Shown here one piece after another: positions 1-8,141 of a DNA stretch of 64,000 nt. The first letter of the stretch is position 1, and every line of letters starts with the position of its first letter. The stretch covers positions 124,001 through 188,000 of the forward strand of contig NZ_CP119410.1 of NCBI RefSeq assembly GCF_029223885.1, in the 5' to 3' direction. The DNA is from Pararhizobium gei (GTDB taxonomy: Bacteria; Pseudomonadota; Alphaproteobacteria; Rhizobiales; Rhizobiaceae). Below the pieces are notes generated by a model, which was not told where the DNA came from, made no database searches, and was given only the letters and a program-made list of their open reading frames with translations. A program made the position numbers and the translations under genes.

Positions 1-535
1 CGTCAATATAGTCGCGATGTCGGTCGGCATGCGACATGGATTTGTCCGGTCGGTGTGGTTCGTCACAGGGGCAACAATAGGGTTCGTCGTCCTGCTGGTT
101 TTTGTCGGCCTTGGATTGAGCGCCGCCATCAGCTGGCTTCCCAATCTGCTTGCCGTCGTCCGCTGGGCAGGTGTCCTGTTCCTCGTATACATGGCAGTTG
201 GGCTTGCGACCGACGGTGGGGCAATGTCTCCAGGGCGGACGGGGAATGCACCGAGCGCCGTGGATGGAGCGTTGCTACAATGGCTCAATCCAAAGGCCTG
301 GCTTGCATCGATCGCCGGAATGGGCGTCTTCTCGGCAGGCGCAGATGTTGACCGGCTTCTGACCTTCGCGACCATCTACTTTATCGTTTGCTACCTCTCT
401 ATCGGATGTTGGGCAATTGCCGGAACCTTCCTTCGCCGTTGGGTAGCCGATCCCTCGAAAATCAGAGTGATGAACAGGCTGCTCGCAGCACTCCTGACGG
501 CAAGCGCCGCCTATTTGGCGTTCGCTGGCGTCTAG
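1..535 (+). CDS. LysE/RhtB-family amino-acid exporter, 5' end outside window
   Basis: An open frame runs in from the left edge and stops at 533-535. The visible 177 residues are hydrophobic, with four or five membrane segments. The motif VNIVAMSVGMRHG at the extreme N-terminus is the region that follows the conserved PGP motif in LysE/RhtB exporters, and LNPKAWLAS near the middle is the second family hallmark (NPK). This shows the gene starts upstream of the window; the ATG at 17 is internal. Family members are inner-membrane exporters of amino acids or related metabolites; the substrate cannot be read from sequence. Family call is firm. Confidence 0.85.
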   Translation, partial: VNIVAMSVGMRHGFVRSVWFVTGATIGFVVLLVFVGLGLSAAISWLPNLLAVVRWAGVLFLVYMAVGLATDGGAMSPGRTGNAPSAVDGALLQWLNPKAWLASIAGMGVFSAGADVDRLLTFATIYFIVCYLSIGCWAIAGTFLRRWVADPSKIRVMNRLLAALLTASAAYLAFAGV

Positions 536-708
536 TTCGAGATCGCCGTAGTATAGCCCTGTTTACGCTTGTCCCGGCATGCATCGGTGAACTGTCTGAC
601 GGCATGGATTGCCAGCGCGACCAAATGGGACATGGTGTGGATTTCAAGGCGCATCCTAGTCTCGTACAGCTTGCTTTGGCCGTGCTGTGTTGGTTCCGCA
701 GCAATCAT
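532..708 (-). CDS. small ORF of 58 residues, unknown
   Basis: A 58-codon frame starts at ATG 706-708 and its TAG overlaps the stop region of the LysE gene. The C-terminal part (TMSHLVALAIHAVRQFTDACRDKRK) has an amphipathic, basic composition that resembles the start of DUF1127-type small proteins, but the diagnostic C-terminal motif is absent. It may be a truncated gene or chance. No clear ribosome binding site was seen. Confidence 0.2.
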   Translation of the reverse strand: MIAAEPTQHGQSKLYETRMRLEIHTMSHLVALAIHAVRQFTDACRDKRKQGYTTAISN

Positions 709-753
709 AGAACATTCGCAAGGGCGGCGAGTCTCCTCCGAATGGCGTCCCTG

Positions 754-981
754 TTACTGCGCAGCCTCCAGGTTTTGTGTGAAACGGCATTGCCGGATCC
801 CATCGGTGGCCGGCCCGTTAACCGGAAGGTTTGTACCCGAGCTATTGCCGCGGGTCGCCATGACGGTACCCTGTACCGTTTGCGCTTCAAACGATGGGGT
901 CTGTGCGCTTGCCAGATGGGGTGCAACCATCGTGGCAGCTGCGCTGCCTGCCGCGAGGGCGAGAAATTTTCGCCGTTCCAT
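754..981 (-). pseudogene. truncated Tat-exported protein
   Basis: The 75-residue frame begins with a textbook twin-arginine-type leader: MERRKFLALAAGSAAATM, followed by an Ala-X-Ala site (ASA) before QTPSF. An AGGA sits 7-8 bases before the ATG at 979-981. After the leader only about 45 residues follow, with no recognisable domain, so the gene is probably cut short by a deletion or frameshift. It lies 111 bases downstream of, and on the same strand as, the NTF2-like gene and may once have shared its transcript. Function unknown. Confidence 0.45.
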
Positions 982-1092
982 GGAAGTGTCCTGGTGACGA
1001 TCTATAGGGGAAGCGTTGTGCCGCGGGGCTGGCGGTACAGGCTGCGTTAGCGATCCAGGTGGTCCCGGCATGAATTACCGGCCCTGTCCTGA

Positions 1093-1605
1093 TCAGCGCA
1101 AGTCCGGCGCTTCGTTGAGCAAGGCTGGGTCCCAATGCTCGGTCGCTTTGCCATCCTTGATGCGCCACATGTCGAACCATGTCGTGCTATAGGTCTTGGA
1201 CGGATCTTTCGGATCCTTTTCGGTCCGGGCATAGGTCACGACCACCAGATCGCCCTCGGCAACCACGTCGGCAACCTTCATGTTGATTTTCGCAGGAATC
1301 GGCTTGGGCTGCACCTTGAGCACTTTGGTGAAGTATTGAACGACGGGCTTCAGTCCGCTTTGAGCATTCGGATTGTGCTGGATATAGTCGTCGGCGATAT
1401 ACTGGCCGGCCTTATCCCAATGGCCAGCTTCCAGAAGCTCGAGAATGATCTTGTAGACCACCTGCTTGTTGGCATTCAGCTTCGGGTCAGGGCTGGTGAA
1501 CAGCACGTCCGGATTGTCCGAGACGGCGACGGCTTCCTGAGCGTGCGCTGTGGATGGAGCCATGGCAGACAACGATAGAGCCGCTGCAAGGATAATGTTT
1601 CTCAA
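1093..1605 (-). CDS. secreted NTF2-like / SnoaL-like protein
   Basis: 170 residues. The N-terminus is a Sec signal peptide (MRNIILAAALSLSAMAPSTAHA, cleavage after AHA). The mature part has the SnoaL/NTF2 pattern: a helix with WDKAGQYIADDYIQHNP, the later core strand DLVVVTYART, and the closing strands WFDMWRIKDGKATEHWD. This fold forms a small cone-shaped pocket used by cyclases, isomerases and binding proteins; no specific reaction can be assigned. It is divergent from the AraC regulator at 1828, which may control it. Confidence 0.8.
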   Translation of the reverse strand: MRNIILAAALSLSAMAPSTAHAQEAVAVSDNPDVLFTSPDPKLNANKQVVYKIILELLEAGHWDKAGQYIADDYIQHNPNAQSGLKPVVQYFTKVLKVQPKPIPAKINMKVADVVAEGDLVVVTYARTEKDPKDPSKTYSTTWFDMWRIKDGKATEHWDPALLNEAPDLR

Positions 1606-1827
1606 TCTCTTCTCCGTGACGAATTGACCGTCTCTTGTTCATCTTCGGGTCACGCTTCCGCCTCTTTATTCTTAGATGCGAAACCGAAACCACTGAAAAG
1701 AAGATAGGAGTTGGTTTCATCCGACGTGATCTCGATTCGATTGATTTTTTGCACAATCCTGTCGATAATTGATCGGCGGATCGTCCTTCGGGATCACATT
1801 TTGCGGAGCTGAACGAGAGGTGCCGAG

Positions 1828-2751
1828 ATGAAACAGTTTCAAGCGGTCGATGAACGCTGGACGTTATCGCAGACTGCGCTCCTTGGATTGGCTTCGGTGG
1901 TACAACGCATTTGCACCAGTGAGAACTTAAATCAAAGCAAACTTTCCGGGTTGAAGTTTTTCAAGCTTTCACAGCCGGACGAACCAAGCAGATGCTTTTA
2001 CGAACCTTGCATCGCGATCATTCTCAGCGGTGCGAAGCGCGTTATGTTCGATCAGCATGACATGCTTTTTCATCCTGGTGACTTCTTCGTCACCTCCATC
2101 GATGTTCCGACCTCAGCGCATGTGATCGAAGCTTCAGCAGCCAAGCCCTATGTTTCTCTGGTCATGCGGATCGATCTGCAGAGGCTTCACGAACTATCAA
2201 AAAAGGTAGGGTTTTGGGAGCCGGATCCTTCGGTCGATCCTGTCGGCATCGCAAGGGGCCGGGCGTCCGAGGAATTGCTGGGTGCATTCTCGCGCCTTGT
2301 CGATCTGACCCTCAAGCACGACGATATTCCGTTGCTCGCGGAAATCATCCAGTCCGAGATCTACGTGCGCCTTCTTCAGAGCGAGGCCGGAAACTGGCTC
2401 ACGCGGATGGCGAGCGAAGGATACAGGACCACCGGTGTCATTCGCGCTCTCGAATGGTTGAAGAGTAACTACATCAAGCCGCTGCGGATAGAAGAGCTTG
2501 CAGCGCTCGCCGCAATGGCAAGCTCGACCTTTCATCATAATTTTCGACGTCTCACCGGTACGAGTCCGCTTCAATACCAGAAGAACCTGCGTCTCTATGC
2601 GGCCCGAAATCTCATGCTGACAGAGAGGGTCGATGCCAATACCGCTGCAATCAGGGTGGGATACGAAAGTGTGCCCCAGTTCAGCCGCGAGTATTCTCGT
2701 ATGTTTGGCGCGCCTCCGCGTCGTGACGTTCAAACAGCAAGGCAGCGATGA
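1828..2751 (+). CDS. AraC-family transcriptional regulator
   Basis: 307 residues. The N-terminal half (about 20-180) matches the AraC_N type, with the typical CFYEPCIAIILSGAKRV segment. The C-terminal ~100 residues hold the double helix-turn-helix: IEELAALAAMASSTFHHNFRRLTG and the second unit AAIRVGYESVPQFSREYSRMFG. A GAGAGG-like ribosome site precedes the ATG. It is divergent from the NTF2-like gene, with a 220-base shared intergenic region, so that gene is the obvious candidate target. Regulators with this N-domain usually respond to small molecules; the inducer is unknown. Confidence 0.9.
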   Translation: MKQFQAVDERWTLSQTALLGLASVVQRICTSENLNQSKLSGLKFFKLSQPDEPSRCFYEPCIAIILSGAKRVMFDQHDMLFHPGDFFVTSIDVPTSAHVIEASAAKPYVSLVMRIDLQRLHELSKKVGFWEPDPSVDPVGIARGRASEELLGAFSRLVDLTLKHDDIPLLAEIIQSEIYVRLLQSEAGNWLTRMASEGYRTTGVIRALEWLKSNYIKPLRIEELAALAAMASSTFHHNFRRLTGTSPLQYQKNLRLYAARNLMLTERVDANTAAIRVGYESVPQFSREYSRMFGAPPRRDVQTARQR

Positions 2752-2899
2752 ACGAAGTAGAAGGGCTCTTTGGGTTCTTCCGTCTTGTTTTAACGGGCCT
2801 TATTGCCCTCGCAGTCTCGTCATACTAGCGGCCCAGATCGCCTGAAATGTTGAGGAAGCGGCTCACCGGGCCCAATTTTGTCCGGACCATTGATGATAG

Positions 2900-3151
2900 A
2901 TCCATTATCTCGTCGATCGCTTCTTCGGCCGCTGTCTGTCCGACCTCAGCGAGGGATCCGGCGCCGAGCCCTTCGGTGACCGTCATTTTGGATGATTCGG
3001 GGCGCGTTGGACATGGGAAGCGCCTGTGCATCGGTGTCTGTTACGATGAATTCACTCCTTCCAGCTCCTGCGCGATCATGTTGTTGACAGCATTACCGCC
3101 ACCACCGCCAACGCCAATTACGGCGATCCTCGGCTTGAACCACTTCAAATC
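2900..3151 (-). pseudogene. ftsZ: decayed N-terminal fragment of ftsZ
   Basis: Reading the minus strand in three successive frames gives unmistakable Fts[21 protein letters not shown] (the N-terminal GTP-binding start), then [20 protein letters not shown], then VTEGLGAGSLAEVGQTAAEE followed by AIDEIMD. At least two frameshifts separate the blocks, and the homology stops before the tubulin signature GGGTGTG. Roughly 85 of about 350 or more residues remain. It cannot encode a working tubulin homologue. Rhizobia often carry more than one ftsZ, so this is probably the debris of an extra copy. Confidence 0.85.
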
Positions 3152-3257
3152 GCTCCCTGCCAATTAGTGCTCATGGACAGACAGACCTGTATTTACTTGC
3201 CTAGATAGACAGAACTGTATATCCCTTCGTCATTCTCCAACGATGACGGGATCTGGA

Positions 3258-3330
3258 ATGAGCAACAAGGTAGTGGTCGTGACCGGCGCGAGCAGCGGGT
3301 TCGGGAAGCTCATGGTGCTGGACGCTCTGG
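3258..3330 (+). pseudogene. N-terminal scrap of a short-chain dehydrogenase
   Basis: The frame from ATG 3258 reads MSNKVVVVTGASSGFGKLMV, i.e. the first beta strand and the TGxxxGxG dinucleotide-binding motif of an SDR, then loses any family resemblance after about 25 residues. Everything after that up to 3531 looks unrelated. It is therefore a remnant, not a gene. Confidence 0.65.
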
Positions 3331-3531
3331 AACAAGAGCGAAGAAATGATCGACGAGCGGTTCTGAAGCACATACGACAACCCGGCTGTGGTGCCGGCAA
3401 TAGCTCCACAGCCGAACGTGTTGCGCGAAGATAGGCAGGCTGCTCGAGTCCGGTCGTGCCGTTGAAGGCAAGCCATCGGCTGAACCGCGGGCGCTGGGCC
3501 GGACTGGAACGTGACATCAGGAGAGAAGCAT

Positions 3532-3912
3532 ATGCCATCCAACATCGACAAGGTTCGGGATTTCATCGCGCTGTGGAATGCGCGGGATCTAGACGCAATT
3601 CTAGCGGCGATGGCTCCCGATTGCATTTACCACAATATGCCTTGGGACCCGCTGGTGGGCCACGCGGCGATCCGACAGGGATTGGCTAGGTTCATGAGCA
3701 ACGCGAGCGAGATAGACTGGCGCGTGTATCACATTGCGCAAGGTGAAAACGGCGCGGTCATGACCGAAAGACTGGACCGTTTCCTGATCAAAGACAAATG
3801 GTGGGAATTTCCCGTCATGGGCATATTCGAGCTACAGGACGAACTGATCACCCACTGGCGCGACTATTTCGATTCGGCGCAGGTGCAGGCCGCGAGGGCG
3901 ACGGTTGGGTAA
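3532..3912 (+). CDS. limonene-1,2-epoxide hydrolase-like protein
   Basis: 126 residues from the ATG at 3532, chosen because GGAGAG lies 6 bases upstream; the in-frame ATG at 3511 has no such site. The sequence follows the limonene-epoxide-hydrolase branch of the NTF2 fold: FIALWNARDLDAILAAMAPDCIYHNMPW, GHAAIRQGLARFM, MTERLDRFLIKDKWWEFPVMGIFEL, and the closing ITHWRDYFDS. The acidic and Arg residues in ERLDRF and WRDYFD correspond to the usual Asp-Arg-Asp active-site zone. The fold call is good; the substrate is not known. It stands between remnant sequence and a TetR gene. Confidence 0.75.
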   Translation: MPSNIDKVRDFIALWNARDLDAILAAMAPDCIYHNMPWDPLVGHAAIRQGLARFMSNASEIDWRVYHIAQGENGAVMTERLDRFLIKDKWWEFPVMGIFELQDELITHWRDYFDSAQVQAARATVG

Positions 3913-3978
3913 TCGTGTGCACATGGCACCGACAGCGACCGATGCCGGATCAATCTTCTCCTCACTCGACAGCAGCGC

Positions 3979-4542
3979 CTAAGATGGCAGGAGTCCTGCC
4001 TCGCGGTAGCTGTCGATCGCAAAGTCATAAAAACTGATATCTGACCGGCTCCTGGCAAGAAGCTGCGCGCCCGCAATGGCCGCAAAGATCGCCCGCGCCC
4101 TATGTTCGCTTTTCTCGACGGCGATCAGGGAAGCCGTGGATAATTGGCGGGCGATCCATGCGACATTGACGTCGGCAAAATCTTGGACCTCCTTTGCCAC
4201 AGCGTCCGGCAGATCATCATACTCGGCCGCCATGAAACTGCCGAGGCACATTCGGTTATTGTTCTGGAGTGCCGCGCGGAATGTATCAGGATAGCGGCGC
4301 AGACACGCGATCGGATCTGGCGTCTCGTTCGACAGGGCTTCCAATGCCGCCGCAGCATCCTCCCGATAACGTCTCGCCACTGCCGCACCGAGATCGGCCT
4401 TGCTGGGAAAATAATAATGAATGCTTGCCGACTTGATGCCCACATCCTGCGCGAGATCACGAAAGTTCAGACCGCCATAGCCATGCGCCTGCGCGGTCCG
4501 CGTGGCAGCGCTCAGAATCAATTCCCTGGTGTTCGTGCTCAT
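3979..4542 (-). CDS. TetR/AcrR-family regulator
   Basis: 187 residues from the ATG at 4540-4542 (AAGGG upstream); an in-frame ATG at 4566 would add eight residues. The N-terminus carries the TetR helix-turn-helix: ILSAATRTAQAHGYGGLNFRDLAQDVGIKSASIHYYFPSKADL. The C-terminal domain is all-helical and ligand-binding, with a Cys in NRMCLGSFMA. The gene is divergent from the glutathione S-transferase gene, and two matching operator-like repeats lie between them, so it most likely represses the transferase and itself. An electrophile or a related stress ligand is a plausible inducer, by inference only. Confidence 0.88.
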   Translation of the reverse strand: MSTNTRELILSAATRTAQAHGYGGLNFRDLAQDVGIKSASIHYYFPSKADLGAAVARRYREDAAAALEALSNETPDPIACLRRYPDTFRAALQNNNRMCLGSFMAAEYDDLPDAVAKEVQDFADVNVAWIARQLSTASLIAVEKSEHRARAIFAAIAGAQLLARSRSDISFYDFAIDSYREAGLLPS

Positions 4543-4566
4543 TCCGATACCCTTGATGTCTACCAC

Positions 4567-4637
4567 CTACCAAATGGCAGATAAGCTTTGACGCGTCGAT
4601 CGCAATAGTCATAATGCACCTATCAACTGACAGATAG
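4567..4637. promoter_or_regulatory. paired operator-like repeats between tetR and gst
   Basis: Two related 18-base sites lie 53 bases apart: CTACCAAATGGCAGATAA at 4567-4584 and CTATCAACTGACAGATAG at 4620-4637. The second is an inverted repeat, CTATC-8-GATAG. Fourteen of 18 positions agree. Position and symmetry fit operators for the divergent TetR regulator. Seen in sequence; the regulator assignment is inferred. Confidence 0.55.
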
Positions 4638-4648
4638 AGAGACTTTCC

Positions 4649-5341
4649 ATGAGAATTTATGATCGAGAAGGCGCGCCTAATCCAGCACGGGTCCGCATCG
4701 TCCTCGCCGCGAAAGGCCTTGAGGACCAAGTCGAATTCGTCAGTGTCGACCTGATCGCCGCTGAACAGAAGCAGCCGGGTTTCTTTGAAATGAACCCCAT
4801 CGGGAAAATCCCCGTCCTGGAGTTGGCCGACGGCACAATCATCTCGGAATCCACGGCCATAACCGAGTATCTCGATAATCTGGATGGCAACCCGATTCTG
4901 ACCGGCAGAACGTCGCGTGAAAAAGCACTCATTCATATGATGCAACGTCGTGCCGAGGTGATGTTGATCGAAGCCGTCGACGATTATTTTCATTATGCCA
5001 CGCCCGGTCTTGGCGCCGCGCTGCGGCCATGGCGGATGCCAGACTGGAGCGGCGCAAAGGAATGGGGGCAGCGGCGCGGCGCATATGCCGTTGCCAATAT
5101 GTCCTACTTCAATGATCTGCTGGCGAAGCAGTCTTTCCTGGCCGGGGATGGCTTTTCGATGCCTGACATAACTTTGTTTGCCAGCCTGATTTTCGCCGAG
5201 ATTGTTGGCTTGCCGATCGCTCCGGAACTCACTGCTCTTCACACTTGGCGCGGCAAAGTAGCCGATCTTCCTGCCGTAAAGAACCGCAGCGGTCAGACCC
5301 CGCTGCCGGAAGATCTAGCGCGCCTCGGTGGCGCAACATAG
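4649..5341 (+). CDS. glutathione S-transferase
   Basis: 230 residues. The N-terminal thioredoxin-like domain (1-80) has the GST landmarks: NPARVRIVLAAKGLE, the cis-proline segment GKIPVLELADG, and the glutathione-contacting ESTAITEYLD. A helical C-terminal domain follows, with the capping motif FSMPDITLFASLIFAE. This architecture conjugates or transfers glutathione on electrophilic compounds in the cytosol. The gene is divergent from a TetR regulator with operator-like repeats just upstream, suggesting induced detoxification. The exact class and substrate cannot be read out. Confidence 0.9.
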   Translation: MRIYDREGAPNPARVRIVLAAKGLEDQVEFVSVDLIAAEQKQPGFFEMNPIGKIPVLELADGTIISESTAITEYLDNLDGNPILTGRTSREKALIHMMQRRAEVMLIEAVDDYFHYATPGLGAALRPWRMPDWSGAKEWGQRRGAYAVANMSYFNDLLAKQSFLAGDGFSMPDITLFASLIFAEIVGLPIAPELTALHTWRGKVADLPAVKNRSGQTPLPEDLARLGGAT

Positions 5342-5371
5342 CGAGGTCATATTTACTTTGCGGGCCGCCTC

Positions 5372-5587
5372 TGATCTGCCCCCCGCTGAGTGGCCTAGAG
5401 ACTATGATAGTCCGAACCACGAAAGGGACATTGAATGCCGAGCAAGAAGCACAAGCCGGAAGAGATTATCGGCATGCATTTCGGGGACCTCATTCAGTGT
5501 CGGCATGGCCCGATGGTTGTTCACCGCAAGAAGTCGCTGTGCGCGCTGATGGTACGATGGCGCTATCGGTTTTATAAAAAAGGATGA
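5372..5587 (+). mobile_element. left-end remnant of an IS3-family element
   Basis: TGATCTGCCCCCCGCTGAG at 5372 resembles the terminal inverted repeat of rhizobial IS3-family elements. It is followed at 5435 by a frame beginning MPSKKHKPEEIIG, the characteristic start of the IS3 OrfA transposase. After 13 residues the homology ends, and a chance frame runs to a stop at 5587 (50 residues in total). The rest of the element is missing, so this is a scar that joins the GST gene to the broken epimerase gene. Confidence 0.65.
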
Positions 5588-5591
5588 TTAC

Positions 5592-6518
5592 ATGGATGTT
5601 CTGGTGATTGGCGCGACAGGCTATATCGGTTCTCACATCGCCTGATCGCTCCGCGACAGAGGGCATGAGGTTACCGGCTTCGCCCGCACAGATGGCAACA
5701 TCGCTACCTTGCACGAGGCAGGCTTCTCAGCCGTCAGTGGAAGCTTCGATGATCTACCAGCTCTTGCAACGCTCGCCGCCGATTTCGAAGTCGTCGTCAT
5801 GGCAGCGATGCCATCTTTCGATCACGAACTTGAAATGATGCGTGTACTGGTAGAGAGCTGCACACGGGGTCGAACCCGACACCTCCTCTTTACTTCTGGC
5901 ACGGGCGTGCTGTCCATCGAGTCGCTGGATGGGCGCTGGTCGCAAGATACCTTCGCGGAAGATGACCCGTTTCCCTTTCCCGCTCGACCAGTTCGCACTG
6001 TCCGAATTCAGACCGAGAATCTGGTACGGCAGGCATCCGGCGAAGGATTAAGCACCTTCGTTATCAGGCCTGCACTTGTATACGGGAATGGAGGCAGCAT
6101 CCAGATTCCCCAGATATTTGAGTCCGTTAGGTTAACTGGTTCGGCCTGTTATCTCGGTCACGGCCTGAATCTCTATTCGGCAGTCCACGTTGAAGATCTC
6201 GCCGAAGTCTATTGTCTGGCGATAGAGAAGGGTACGCCGGGCGCTCTCTATCATGCAATAAGCGGTGAAGCCAATTACCGCGCGATCGCTGAAGCGGTAG
6301 CGAAGGTTACAGGTTGCGAAGCAAAAAGCTTAAGCTACGAAGCTGCGTGTGCGTTGTGGGGAACGCTCTATGTCGATATGGCGATCGCTGTAAACAGCCG
6401 GTCAATCGCCAAGCGGACTGTCGCTGACTTGGGATGGGAGCCCAGGCACATCGACGTCATTGAGGATATCAGGAACGGCTCGTATGCAGAGCGCTATCGT
6501 TCGGTTCTGGCCGAGTAA
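5592..6518 (+). pseudogene. NAD-dependent epimerase/dehydratase gene with one in-frame stop
   Basis: From ATG 5592 the frame reads MDVLVIGATGYIGSHIA, the Rossmann GxxGxxG start of an extended SDR, then hits TGA at 5643-5645. The same frame continues without interruption as SLRDRGHEVTGFARTDGNIATL and on to the stop at 6518. Later landmarks are present (LLFTSGTGVLS, FVIRPALVYGNG, VHVEDLAEVYCLA, YHAISGE). Total length with the stop read as a residue is 308, normal for the family. The alternative start at 5709 would delete the cofactor motif. A single recent nonsense change, or a sequencing error, explains it. A Shine-Dalgarno-like AAAGGA precedes the ATG. Confidence 0.8.
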
Positions 6519-6624
6519 AGCTGGATAACTGAAACTAGGTGGATGGACCGTAGCGACGTGCGGTTCATTCACTTCATCTGCGCGTCATAGAAGGTTCGCG
6601 CACGATATTCTCGGAGCATCGCCA

Positions 6625-6725
6625 CTACTACCGACGAGGCGCGATATCGTTGCTTGGCTCACATTGAATAGCGCGGCGACGGTGCGTTGCGTGTCACCAG
6701 CGGCCAGCCTATCCAGCGCCTCCCG
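6625..6725 (-). pseudogene. C-terminal scrap of a serine recombinase (resolvase)
   Basis: The minus frame reads EALDRLAAGDTQRTVAALFN followed by VSQATISRLV. This is the small helix-turn-helix that ends Hin/Tn3-type resolvases. Nothing of the catalytic serine domain precedes it; the sequence immediately upstream belongs to a tyrosine recombinase. It is a remnant only. Confidence 0.6.
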
Positions 6726-6734
6726 CGGGGCAGG

Positions 6735-6981
6735 GGAGACAGGCCGGACTGACGGCACCAGGCGGAGACATACTTCCAGTCGGCGGCATAGGGTTGGGCG
6801 TATTGGCCGAGCTGGCGGCTTCGACGTAACCACGCGCACGATCGGCAAGGCCGGCAAGATGAGCGGGCGACTAATCCGCACCGGCGAGGGAGGGCAGGCG
6901 GCGGCGGGGTGCTTTGCCCGGAGGCTGCGTTGATGCCTCCTCGACGTGATTTTCGCCGGTCCGCTCAACGATTTGGGCCAT
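6735..6981 (-). pseudogene. N-terminal fragment of a tyrosine recombinase/integrase
   Basis: In the minus strand, one frame gives HLAGLADRARGYVEAASSANT and the neighbouring frame continues YAQPYAADWKYVSAWCRQSG then LSPLP. Together these are the SAM-like core-binding domain that opens XerC/D-type and phage-type integrases. A stop and a frameshift break it, and the catalytic domain with the Arg-His-Arg-Tyr residues is gone. It is joined directly to a resolvase scrap. Confidence 0.6.
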
Positions 6982-7052
6982 TTCAGTATAATGATTATTG
7001 AATCCGATAAGTCTCCGTAGATTACAGAGCCTGCACATGCCGTATTAGATAG

Positions 7053-8117
7053 TCATTTTCGAGTAACTTCCGGGTCAAGAGACTGAGCGACATCGATCCG
7101 CGTGACAACGGACATGCCGGGAACGAGCCTTTCCACCTCATCCTGATTTCGGTCGATGAAGATCCGTACGGGGATGCGCTGCGCGACCTTCGTGAAGTTG
7201 CCCGTGGCGTTGTCGGCCTTGATGACAGAGAATTCCGAACCCGTGGCCGGCGCGAAACGTTCGATGCGACCTTTGAATGGCTTGTTTTCCAGCGCATCGA
7301 CTGTGAACATGACCTCGTACCCTGCCCGTAGACCGGAAAACTGTGTCTCCTTGAAGTTGGCAACGATCCAGACCTCGTCCTGTACGATCGATCCGATCTG
7401 CGTGCCGACAGAGACATTCTGACCGACACGGCCGGTCACCTCGCCGAGCGTTCCGTCCTGAGGGGCGGTGATCCGGGTATTGGAAAGGTCGATCTGCGCC
7501 AGCTTGACGGCTGCCCTGGCGCTCTCGACGTTGGCCTGCAGGGACCTGCGTCCGACGACGACGATGTTGAGGTCTTGCTCGGCAACGAGCTCGGCCGCTT
7601 CCGCCTGATGGACGGCGGCTCGGGCCTGGCCAAATGCGGCGCGGTTCTTTTCTGCCTCACTCTGTGAGGCGATATTGCTCTTGAGAAGGTTCTCGCTTCG
7701 CGCGGCGGCGGCACGAGCCGCCTCACTCGCTGCTTCGGCACTTTCTACCGAAGCTTTTGCAGAAAGGATTTTCGCTTCGGCGGACTTCTGGCTCTGTTCG
7801 GAATTGGAGAGCTCGGCTTCGGCCGCTTCGAGCGCGGCCTTCGCCTGTTCCAGTTTCTGCACGAATATCCGGTCGTCTATCCTCGCTATCAAGTCGCCGC
7901 GCCGGACGCGCTGGTAGTCGCGAACGGGGACATCGACCAGATAGCCTGCAAGTTGCGGGCTCAGCAGGGTGACCTGCCCGCGCACATAGGCGTCGTTCGT
8001 CATCTGTACGGAGTTCCGGAAGGGCGGCAGGTTCCAGACGTAAAGGACCGTTGCGGCCCCGACGAGGCCTGCGGTCAACGCTAGGATGGTGGCGGCGGAT
8101 CTGAAAGGCTTTGACAT
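7053..8117 (-). CDS. HlyD/EmrA-type membrane fusion protein
   Basis: 354 residues: one N-terminal membrane anchor (about 8-28), a first biotinyl-lipoyl half (VRGQVTLLSPQLAGYLVDVPVRDYQRVRRGDLIARID), a long Ala/Glu-rich coiled-coil hairpin (about 85-200), then the second lipoyl half and beta-barrel (ITAPQDGTLGEVTGRVGQNV; VWIVANFKETQF). This is the EmrA branch of the periplasmic adaptor family. It starts 24 bases after the MFS transporter stop, so the two make an EmrAB-like tripartite efflux pump. Last gene of a three-gene minus-strand operon behind a flavin monooxygenase. Confidence 0.9.
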   Translation of the reverse strand: MSKPFRSAATILALTAGLVGAATVLYVWNLPPFRNSVQMTNDAYVRGQVTLLSPQLAGYLVDVPVRDYQRVRRGDLIARIDDRIFVQKLEQAKAALEAAEAELSNSEQSQKSAEAKILSAKASVESAEAASEAARAAAARSENLLKSNIASQSEAEKNRAAFGQARAAVHQAEAAELVAEQDLNIVVVGRRSLQANVESARAAVKLAQIDLSNTRITAPQDGTLGEVTGRVGQNVSVGTQIGSIVQDEVWIVANFKETQFSGLRAGYEVMFTVDALENKPFKGRIERFAPATGSEFSVIKADNATGNFTKVAQRIPVRIFIDRNQDEVERLVPGMSVVTRIDVAQSLDPEVTRK

Positions 8118-8141
8118 ATCTTCTTCGGTTTTCTCGGGAGA

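Noticed and set aside
2847..3167. 106-residue plus-strand frame
   Set aside because: It is the antisense of the ftsZ remnant; its poly-Pro stretch is the reverse of the FtsZ glycine-rich loop.
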